A stretch of 24,903 nt of DNA, taken from the IMG/VR virus record IMGVR_UViG_3300031565_000340, positions 1-24,903 of that record, one strand, 5' to 3'. The notes beneath the pieces are model-generated. The model saw nothing but the letters and a program-made list of their open reading frames with translations. It made no database searches and was not told where the DNA came from. Both the position numbers and the translations under genes were made by a program. The stretch is from a virus. Below, one piece after another: positions 18,959 to 24,903 of this stretch. How positions within the stretch are numbered: position 1 is the stretch's first letter; each line of letters starts with the position of its first letter.

Positions 18959-21229
18959 TTATATGATCCCGTGCTCTCGCAGGGTGCCGATGATCTGCGC
19001 CTGGCCTTCGCTGCTCCGCATGGCTTCGAGCGCCGCTGCTTTGCGGTCTGCTACGATAACGATCTTGACCGGGGTGGGATTCACGGTGATCGGCGGCTGT
19101 GCCGGAGTATCGAGGCCGAGTCGTCCCCCGTGCCGCCGCAACGGAACAAAGCCCAACTCGGGGCCCGCTTCGCCCGCCATGCCGATCTTGCCGCCGGCCA
19201 TCGGGAAATAAGTGGGACTATTGAGGACAGCCCCGCCGGCCATCGGAACGAGCCGCCCATTGCGGAACACGTTGCCGAAGGCGCTGCCCAGAATCTCACC
19301 AAGCAACCCACCCATCTGCGCATTGCCGGCGCCGGCGAGCGGGTTCTGAAAACCCAAGGCTCCCGCCATGGGCCCGCCGACGAGCAGATTCATAATGCCG
19401 GACATCGCAAGCTGGCTGGCCAGGTTAGCGAACATCCGCTGGAAGGATTGCCCGATGCTGTCAATCAAGCCTTCGAGACTCGCAAAATCCATCATAAAGT
19501 CGCTTAGCGCCGACTGCGTCCCCTGTAAGGCGTTGCGGGTTTCGAGCCAGAAGCCGGAAGACTCTACCGCCAACAGTTGAACCTTGCTAACGTACCATTC
19601 ATTCAGCAAGACCTTATCCTCGATGAACTCGCTGTAGTCCGTCATTTCGAGGTCAACTAAGCCCTTCTGGGCCTCGTAGTAACCCGTCCCTAACTTGCGC
19701 ATGTCCTCGTACATGCGCGCGGTAATATCGGCGCGTTTATGCGCCAAGTCAGAGTCGCCACCCAGAGCCACCTCGGCCCCCTCCATATCAATGATGTTGC
19801 CGACTTTGCCTTTCAACGGCGTCTGGGCGCCCTGCATTTGAGTCATTGCCAGAAGTTTCTTCTCCATCTCTGGAGAAATCTTGAGTTTTCCTTCTGGTAG
19901 GTTCGTGAGCGCCCCTGACTGGAAGTGCTGAAACAACGTCTCGAACCGCTCCGTATCGGAAGGCACGCGGAACATCCCACCGGGACCGACCTGCTGCCAT
20001 TTGCCTTGCTCTCTCTCATATTGCTTTTCTGCCAACTCCCACTGAGCCCTCGTCGCAGGGTCCGACATGCCGCCGCGCATAAAGCCGCTTGTAAAAGCAA
20101 AGCCGAGGTTGCGCCAGCCTTTGTTGACTTGCGACCGCTCGCCGCCGCCGGTCGCCGCTTCCCAGTAGTTGCGCCATGCTGCGGTCTGCTCCAAAATCAA
20201 CCCGGTCAGAGTTTTCAACTGGCCCGAAAAAGGCTCTATCAGATCCACCATTCCGATCTTCATGGCCTGTCCGAGTTGCCGGAACGTATGCCCAAGGGTA
20301 TCCGTCATCTTGCCATAGGCTTCCTGCGTCCGGCCGGCGGAGTGTAGCGCCGCTTGATAGTCGTTCACGTATCCGGCCTGGTCTTTGAGCAAGACGCTCA
20401 GGGACACTCGCGCCCGGACTTCTTTGAAGATGTCCGAGATAACGGATTCCGATAGCCCGCTGAGTTTCTTGAGCATCCCGGTAAGTCCCTCCGCCGCGAG
20501 CGCATCGTTCGACAATTCAATGCCATGCTGCTTGGCGATCTTAATGGCCTGATCCTGTTGACCTTGCAGGGCGATAATAGCCTGCCGCAGTCCAGTGATG
20601 GCTTCATCTGTGCTGATGCCGCCCCGCGTGATCGTGGATAGCGCCGCCGAGACCTCTTCGAGCGCAATGCCCGCCCCGGACGAAATCGCCGTCACTCGTC
20701 CCACGACCGGCGCGAGCTGACCGAACGTCGTCTGACCCTTCTTGACGGTCGAGAACAGAATATCGGAGACGCGGCCGGCTTTGTCGGCGGACAGGCCGTA
20801 GGCGTTTAAGATGCCTGTTATCGCGTAAGTCGCCGTCGCCGTGTCAGTAATCCCAGCTTTCGCCGCCCGGACTGCGGACTCTAATGTCCCCACCCCATCT
20901 TCGGCCTTAATGCTGGCCGACAGAATGTTATACAAGCCTGTACTCAGCGTGGCGCTGCCTTCGCCGAAGTCGATAGCCATCCGTTTGACTGCCCGACCGT
21001 ACCCCGGCATATACTTCATCGTCTGCAGGTCCAGCATCGTGCTGACGTTGGCCATTTGATCTTCAAAGCTGGCAAACGCTTTGACCGATATCCCGGCATA
21101 AGCGCTGACGGCCACCATAGCCAACCGAGCGCCCTGCTGTATCCTGCTGCTGGCGGCCTGAAAACCCATCGCTCCGGCCTGTGCGCCGCTGGAGTCGATC
21201 TTCAGTCGTAAGGTTGCTACATCAGCCAT
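18959..21229 (-). CDS. Tail tape measure protein
   Basis: 756 residues, directly after the chaperone pair, with the start ATG next to the upstream TAG. N-terminal segment FASFEDQMANVSTMLD (residues ~52-67) is the classic signature of phage tape measure proteins, followed by alanine-rich helices (YAITGILNAYGLSADKAGRV, VSAALSTITRGGISTDEAIT). A glycine-rich hydrophobic part, GSAFGNVFRNGRLVPMAGGA, lies near the C-terminus, with a basic end RRHGGRLGLD. The protein sets tail length and is ejected at infection. At about 0.15 nm per residue this predicts a tail near 110 nm (estimate from the family rule). Confidence 0.9.
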   Translation of the reverse strand: MADVATLRLKIDSSGAQAGAMGFQAASSRIQQGARLAMVAVSAYAGISVKAFASFEDQMANVSTMLDLQTMKYMPGYGRAVKRMAIDFGEGSATLSTGLYNILSASIKAEDGVGTLESAVRAAKAGITDTATATYAITGILNAYGLSADKAGRVSDILFSTVKKGQTTFGQLAPVVGRVTAISSGAGIALEEVSAALSTITRGGISTDEAITGLRQAIIALQGQQDQAIKIAKQHGIELSNDALAAEGLTGMLKKLSGLSESVISDIFKEVRARVSLSVLLKDQAGYVNDYQAALHSAGRTQEAYGKMTDTLGHTFRQLGQAMKIGMVDLIEPFSGQLKTLTGLILEQTAAWRNYWEAATGGGERSQVNKGWRNLGFAFTSGFMRGGMSDPATRAQWELAEKQYEREQGKWQQVGPGGMFRVPSDTERFETLFQHFQSGALTNLPEGKLKISPEMEKKLLAMTQMQGAQTPLKGKVGNIIDMEGAEVALGGDSDLAHKRADITARMYEDMRKLGTGYYEAQKGLVDLEMTDYSEFIEDKVLLNEWYVSKVQLLAVESSGFWLETRNALQGTQSALSDFMMDFASLEGLIDSIGQSFQRMFANLASQLAMSGIMNLLVGGPMAGALGFQNPLAGAGNAQMGGLLGEILGSAFGNVFRNGRLVPMAGGAVLNSPTYFPMAGGKIGMAGEAGPELGFVPLRRHGGRLGLDTPAQPPITVNPTPVKIVIVADRKAAALEAMRSSEGQAQIIGTLREHGII

Positions 21230-21945
21230 CTACTTGCCCGTACTGTTTTGCTCGTCGGCCCATTTCAGCCATTCCTGGTCCATTGCCACAATCAGCTCCA
21301 TAGCGTCCAATTTATCAGGCAACTCATGAAATTCGATAGCCGCAATGATGTCTCTGAACCCCAGCGGTGATATTCCGAAGGCACATTGACGGCAGCGTTG
21401 AAGTTGACAAAAAACGTCCCAGACATCGATGAGGTCTTCGTAAACATAGGGTCTGTTTTCAAGGGCCGGCGTCGGCTTGCCGGCGGCTGCTCGCTTTTGA
21501 AGAAACTCAACATCTTTACCCCAGACCAAGTGCCATCGAAGGCACTCTGTCAGTTTTTTGCTGCGTCCTTTTTGAGTTCATTGCGAAACCACTCCTTCTC
21601 GTCGGCGGACGCCAGCACGAACGTGGCCAAGTCCTTGATTTCGTCCAGTAGCTCAATGGCCTTCTTTGTACTGAACGGGACAGACTTGCCGTTTTCGGTC
21701 AGGTTCTTCCAGCCCTTGAGAAGATGCTCCGCAATCGCGGGCTTGATAATGACCACTCGCTCCTCGAACGTCAGGCCCGTGGTTCTGATCCTCTGCCGGT
21801 GTGGAGCCAGCAGCTCGCCACACGCCTTGCGAAATTCCGGGGACCCCGTGCCTGCAATCAGTAGCTCCACGTCGAGGTCGTAAGGCACCCAGACGCCTTT
21901 GTTTTGCTTGTCGGCGTCCAGGCTGAGTTGTTTGATATCTGCCAT
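21230..21945 (-). CDS. Tail assembly chaperone fusion GT made by -1 frameshift
   Basis: The frame from 21230 has no good start of its own: the first codon usually taken (TTG at 21529) has no ribosome-binding site. It is open upstream to the slippery A AAA AAC at 21553-21559, where a -1 shift joins the upstream chaperone to LTECLRWHLVWGKDVEFLQK and onward. The T-like part (~106 residues) ends MDQEWLKWADEQNSTGK. In lambda and many siphophages the G and GT products, made in a fixed ratio, coat the tape measure protein during tube assembly. The position between tail tube and tape measure is exactly conserved here. Confidence 0.85.
21550..21945 (-). CDS. Tail assembly chaperone G-like protein
   Basis: 131 residues starting MADIKQLSLDADKQNKGVWV at 21945 with AGGAGAAAG upstream. 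A longer frame to 22047 would overlap the tail tube gene and lacks a site. A beta-rich N-terminus (VWVPYDLDVELLIAGTG) is followed by helices to LKKDAAKN and the stop. It is the short, unshifted product; its last sense codons are the slippery AAA AAC. It chaperones the tape measure protein with the fusion form. Confidence 0.85.
   Translation of the reverse strand: MADIKQLSLDADKQNKGVWVPYDLDVELLIAGTGSPEFRKACGELLAPHRQRIRTTGLTFEERVVIIKPAIAEHLLKGWKNLTENGKSVPFSTKKAIELLDEIKDLATFVLASADEKEWFRNELKKDAAKN
21553..21559 (-). other. Programmed -1 ribosomal frameshift site A AAA AAC
   Basis: In the G frame the codons read GCA AAA AAC TGA, giving the ideal X XXY YYZ heptamer immediately before the stop. Shifting back one base continues with CTG ACA GAG into the T frame. 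Confidence 0.88.
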
Positions 21946-21997
21946 CGTTTCTTTCTCCTGTTGTGTTTGTTTACAAACTACATTGCTTCCGTTGGCG

Positions 21998-23539
21998 CTA
22001 TGCCGCGAAGCGCACAATGCGGATCGTGATGTCTTCGGTTGACTCACGATACGCCTGCCAAGTGCACGGCACTTTGAAGTCGTCGCCCATGCCAGCTCCT
22101 GCGTGACGCGCAGCGTCGGTTATTTTCACCGCCGGAAGGTCGATCACGTACCCGTTGCCCGCGGTGTCCTGGAAGACTTTGGCCAGAGACGTATTGCCGA
22201 AATCCAGGAATTTGTCGTATAACGTCTTGCTCTGATAGTAGGCGGTAAACGTCCCCGTGACTTGCACCTGCCCCGTGCCGATATCGAAGGCACCGAGCGT
22301 ACCGATTTTCAATCGTTCGCGCAGATTGTTGACCAGGCTCAGATTGAAATCGAGTATGTCAATGGCCAACGCATTTTCGTACACCCCCACCACGTGGTCG
22401 ATGCTGTTGAGAATCTCGTTGCCGTTGGCTGCATCGTATCCGGCCCCGCCGCTGGCCGTCTCGGACGTTTCGATCTTGCCCATGACGCCCAAGCTCCCCG
22501 TGACTATAGCGTTCGTCCCCACGGTCAAGTCGAGCTGGTTAATCATGCAGCCCACGTAGAGCGCCAGTTCCGTCGTCAAATCGCTGTAGGTTCGCTCCAG
22601 ATTGAATGAGTTTTTGGTGACTCCGTTCACAATGGAGCTGCCCTGCTTGACCGTGCGCGACTGGCCCGCACTCTCCGTAACGAGCAACCCACCCACGACA
22701 ATGATTTTAGCGGCCGTTGCTGAGAGCACTTTGAAATACCCGTTGTCTGCCGCCGCCGTGAAGCCGGAAGTTTTGATCCATTCACCGGGAACAATGCTCC
22801 CGAAGCCACTCCCCGAGTCGTTGAACGAATTGTCGGCATCTGACGCGCTAATCGTAATCGCCGTCACCGTCACGGGCGCCGTCCATCCAGCCCCGGCCCT
22901 TGTGGTTCCGAGATGGTCATGGTCAAACACATTCGTCTCGGGAGTAAAGGTCTCAGTCGTGGCAATGGCGTTGCCCGTGAGTCCGTATGCTTTCGCCGTC
23001 AAAACGCACGCATTGACAACGAACGCTGCCGCCTCGACTAACGGGTGGGGCGTCGTCGTCCCGGCGTAATAGTCCACTCCGGCAGTGCCCGTGCCGTTGA
23101 TGGTTGCGACAAAGCTCGCCTTCGTAGCCGGCAGATCGCCACTCGTAATTTTGATGTCGTTTGCTACCGCCAACGTATCCTTGAAGGTATAGACCGTAGT
23201 GCCGATGGTCACGGTATTGCTGGTAGCCGGCAGCGTGTCCATCGTCAACGTCCCCTGGGCCTTCACGTTAGCCGACATCAGGGCCGCCGCGAGAAGATCG
23301 TCAAAGCTCGCATAGCTCAGCTCGAAGTCCATATTGCCTGCCACGGCCACGCGCGTGCGCACGACGCCCGCCGTCTGCCGGTCGGACCGGATCTCCCTCG
23401 AACTCGTAATGTCCGCCATTTGCTTGAGCGATTCGCTGGTGATCCGTGCGACTTGCAGGTTCCGGCCCGCTATCTGCTCGCCGAAGCTGTCCTCCTGAGC
23501 AAACGCCCATTGTTCTCTTGCGATGTCACTAATTGTCAT
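21998..23539 (-). CDS. Major tail tube protein with inserted beta domain
   Basis: 513 residues, far longer than a bare tube protein (about 200-330). Tube-like parts are at the N-terminus (REIRSDRQTAGVVRTRVAVA GNMDFELSYASFDDLLAAAL) and C-terminus (FTAYYQSKTLYDKFLDFG, PAVKITDAARHAGAGMGDDF). Between them, residues ~96-215 form a separate domain (LPATSNTVTIGTTVYTFKD ... AKAYGLTGNAIATTETF) of a type found inserted in phage tail proteins. A further beta stretch to ~285 holds SDADNSFNDSGSGF. The inserts would decorate the outside of the tail. Start at 23539 with GAAGGGAAT upstream. It lies between the tail terminator and the chaperones, as expected. Confidence 0.85.
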   Translation of the reverse strand: MTISDIAREQWAFAQEDSFGEQIAGRNLQVARITSESLKQMADITSSREIRSDRQTAGVVRTRVAVAGNMDFELSYASFDDLLAAALMSANVKAQGTLTMDTLPATSNTVTIGTTVYTFKDTLAVANDIKITSGDLPATKASFVATINGTGTAGVDYYAGTTTPHPLVEAAAFVVNACVLTAKAYGLTGNAIATTETFTPETNVFDHDHLGTTRAGAGWTAPVTVTAITISASDADNSFNDSGSGFGSIVPGEWIKTSGFTAAADNGYFKVLSATAAKIIVVGGLLVTESAGQSRTVKQGSSIVNGVTKNSFNLERTYSDLTTELALYVGCMINQLDLTVGTNAIVTGSLGVMGKIETSETASGGAGYDAANGNEILNSIDHVVGVYENALAIDILDFNLSLVNNLRERLKIGTLGAFDIGTGQVQVTGTFTAYYQSKTLYDKFLDFGNTSLAKVFQDTAGNGYVIDLPAVKITDAARHAGAGMGDDFKVPCTWQAYRESTEDITIRIVRFAA

Positions 23540-23560
23540 TTTGTATTCCCTTCAAAATCG

Positions 23561-23968
23561 TTACCCGATATCGTCTGCATAGAATGGGCAGACCACATTG
23601 ATCTGCCATGAATCGCTGAACAGTCCCTGCTCGTGAGCCGACGGCGTCCGAAACGTCACGCCGGTATCTGTCACCCTACGGAAGGCCGCTCGGACGGCGT
23701 CCGCGATTTCCCGCAACTCGCCGTCCCCTTCGCCAATAGGCCCGAAGAGCTGGGCAATCATCACGCCGTGGGTCCGCTCTCGCTGCCCGTCTGGACTGCC
23801 GATCGACATTTGAAACGTCTCGCCGGTCTTGATCGTCAACCGGCACCATTTGGCATTGTCCGGGTTGTCGAACTTGTGATTGTCGTAGTGCGTCGGCAAC
23901 TCCAGCACGTCGGCCACCTGGCTTTTGAACCGGCTACGGATCGCGTTGGCTATGGCTTCGCTTGTCAT
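23561..23968 (-). CDS. Tail terminator protein (DUF4128-like)
   Basis: 135 residues: RSRFKSQVADVLELPTHYDN, then KWCRLTIKTGETFQMSIGSP, RTHGVMIAQLFGPIGEGDGE, ADAVRAAFRRV, and GLFSDSWQINVVCPFYADD. This order of a short helix, a beta sheet with a 'G.m..ql..p.g.G' turn and a long helix fits the gpU/tail-terminator fold of the DUF4128 type. The terminator caps the growing tail tube and joins it to the head. It is placed between the gp10-like neck protein and the tube gene, the standard order. Confidence 0.8.
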   Translation of the reverse strand: MTSEAIANAIRSRFKSQVADVLELPTHYDNHKFDNPDNAKWCRLTIKTGETFQMSIGSPDGQRERTHGVMIAQLFGPIGEGDGELREIADAVRAAFRRVTDTGVTFRTPSAHEQGLFSDSWQINVVCPFYADDIG

Positions 23969-23971
23969 GCG

Positions 23972-24370
23972 TTACGCCGCCTCCCTGAACATCGCCCGCA
24001 ACTCTTCGACAGTCACGGCCAGCATTCCCTCGGGCGCCTGCTTGCTGTGCCCGTGCTCCAGCCGTTCGATATAATCGACGTTGTTGCTGATCCAGACGAT
24101 TTGATAGGGCGGCAAACCCGCAAGAGCCGCCAAACCGGCGGCGACCGTCAGGCTTCCGCTGACATCGAGCACATCGAGCTGTCCTGTGGCCGGGTCACCA
24201 ATGGTCACCTGCCAGTCGCCGCGGGCCCTGCCGGTATCGACGGGAGTTTTGGAAACCAGCCGGCGTAGGGCCTCGAACGCGACTTTCTTGTGCAGCGTGA
24301 CGGCCCTATCCGGCACCTTGCGGGCAAAGGCGTCGATCTCTCGATTGAATTGAGCGAGGTTGTCCGTCAC
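23972..24370 (-). CDS. HK97-gp10-like neck/tail completion protein
   Basis: 132 residues with KTPVDTGRARGDWQVTIGDP and NNVDYIERLEHGHSKQAPEG followed by M, both hallmarks of the HK97 gp10 family. The start is GTG at 24370, which overlaps the stop of a 20-aa basic peptide gene as GTGA, so its translation probably depends on that small gene. The family acts at the head-tail interface. Its stop lies 3 nt before the terminator start. Confidence 0.87.
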   Translation of the reverse strand: MTDNLAQFNREIDAFARKVPDRAVTLHKKVAFEALRRLVSKTPVDTGRARGDWQVTIGDPATGQLDVLDVSGSLTVAAGLAALAGLPPYQIVWISNNVDYIERLEHGHSKQAPEGMLAVTVEELRAMFREAA

Positions 24371-24429
24371 CGGCCTTTGCCTTTCTTGCCTTTCCCGCCG
24401 CCTTTTCTTTTTTCCTTATGGCACGGCAT
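24367..24429 (-). CDS. 20-aa lysine/glycine-rich micropeptide
   Basis: MPCHKEKRKGGGKGKKGKGR, net charge about +10, with a perfect AAGGAG 8 nt before the ATG at 24429. Its TGA overlaps the GTG of the gp10-like gene. The strong ribosome-binding site shows ribosomes load here. It may encode a DNA- or RNA-binding peptide, or act mainly to deliver ribosomes to the weak GTG start. No family is recognised. Confidence 0.6.
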   Translation of the reverse strand: MPCHKEKRKGGGKGKKGKGR

Positions 24430-24433
24430 TGTG

Positions 24434-24895
24434 TTATCTCCTTAGTTGCAACAGATATAGACAAATCCATTCGCCGCTGTATATCGGCGCTACTCGCGTA
24501 ATTACCCAAATGGCTGTGTCGATGCTGACCTTCATGCCCTTCTCTGGAGTAAACTCGATGTCCTTCGCTGGCACGCCCGTCGCCAAATCGCCGACCTTGA
24601 CCAGGTCCCCGTCAACGTACTTCAAAGACACCTCATAAGGCGGAATGGCCTTTTTGTTGTATTGTGTCGCGTCAGAGGTTGTCTTCTTGCCTGTGGCCGG
24701 GTTGTAGGTCTCCGTGGGATACACCCAAAAGGTTAACACCTTTCCGAGCTCGGCGATAATCTCATCGACCGCCTCCAGCATCTCCGTATCAAGCTCGGTG
24801 GCCGTCCCTGACACGGTCGGCGCCGTCGGCGTATCAATCGACTCCAGCACGCCGCCGGTGAAAAACGCCATCAGGTCATTGCCCTGTATCCTCAT
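24434..24895 (-). CDS. Head-tail connector, stopper-like protein (153 aa)
   Basis: The N-terminal third (TPTAPTVSGTATELDTEMLE) is probably an extension. The core VLTFWVYPTETYNPATGKKT, then VGDLATGVPAKDIEFTPEKG, VSIDTAIWVITRVAPIYSGE and a final LYLLQLRR follows the stopper/head-completion pattern of 'Y.p.tG ... P..gd.v.i.g..w.I..v.pi..g....y.l.lr'. It stands just before the gp10-like and terminator genes, as stoppers do. The start may be the ATG at 24895 or at MAFFTGG (24871); the right edge of the window hides the context. Confidence 0.65.
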   Translation of the reverse strand: MRIQGNDLMAFFTGGVLESIDTPTAPTVSGTATELDTEMLEAVDEIIAELGKVLTFWVYPTETYNPATGKKTTSDATQYNKKAIPPYEVSLKYVDGDLVKVGDLATGVPAKDIEFTPEKGMKVSIDTAIWVITRVAPIYSGEWICLYLLQLRR

Positions 24896-24903
24896 ATCTT
24901 CAC

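Noticed and set aside
18719-19507. A 262-codon plus-strand frame
   Set aside because: It spans the end of the tape measure gene and the start of the next tail gene on the opposite strand; high GC explains its length.
21230-21529. An independent second chaperone gene starting with TTG
   Set aside because: There is no ribosome-binding site, and the open frame continues upstream to a perfect slippery site, so frameshift fusion is the better reading.
24306-24509. A 67-codon minus-strand frame between the connector genes
   Set aside because: It overlaps the end of the stopper-like gene and the micro-gene in another frame; the 20-aa frame starting at 24429 has the perfect ribosome-binding site instead.

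Overview
The window looks like part of a tailed, long-tailed (siphovirus-type) bacteriophage genome, either a free phage or a prophage. No contractile-tail gene (sheath, baseplate wedge) is seen. From right to left on the minus strand lies a continuous head-tail connector and tail module: stopper-like protein, HK97-gp10-like neck protein, tail terminator, tail tube, tail assembly chaperones with a programmed frameshift, tape measure, three tail-tip structural proteins, a lambda-gpL-like tip protein with a conserved cysteine pattern, and a large gpJ-like central hub. The bacterial host cannot be named from these 25 kb. Sigma70-like promoters, purine-rich ribosome-binding sites and a lipoprotein gene point to a diderm-type bacterium of moderately high GC.

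Layout. (1) 1-5140, minus strand: an early operon read from a strong promoter at 5181-5209. It encodes a ribbon-helix-helix-like protein, an excisionase-like helix-turn-helix protein, a CAU-anticodon tRNA, a run of small proteins (several with paired CxxC motifs, two with tiny hydrophobic sequences), a Rad50/SbcC-like ATPase with a zinc hook, and the start of a RecT-like annealing protein that runs off the left edge. (2) 5141-6113: divergent control region, one plus-strand unknown gene, and an attachment-site region holding the 5' half of a tRNA-Arg(CCU) between two 18-bp direct repeats. (3) 6114-7843, plus strand: tyrosine integrase, PEGA-type lipoprotein, zinc-ribbon membrane protein. (4) 7786-11213, minus strand: two further small-gene operons with their own promoters (9918-9946 and 11185-11213), separated by GC-rich hairpins, some of them tRNA-like. 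(5) 11309-11437: end of the late operon, with hairpins and a G-rich tandem repeat. (6) 11438-24903, minus strand: the tail and connector module, open at the right edge.

How it fits together. The integrase, excisionase-like protein and tRNA-half site would serve lysogeny. The two operons flanking the integrase carry operators of the same design (YTTATGR-N5-YCATAAR), which argues that both sides belong to one phage under one regulator. The annealing protein and Rad50-like ATPase would make a recombination/replication unit. Translation is tightly coupled: ATGA, GTGA or TGATG overlaps recur, and they reveal several genes of 20-48 codons that are easily missed.

The parts most worth a second look are the series of tRNA-like and hairpin elements between the small genes, a leader RNA with mutually exclusive helices at 9552-9630, the unusual 5'-half tRNA attachment site, the shared operator, the A AAA AAC frameshift site in the tail chaperone gene, and the very small genes hidden in the structural and early operons.
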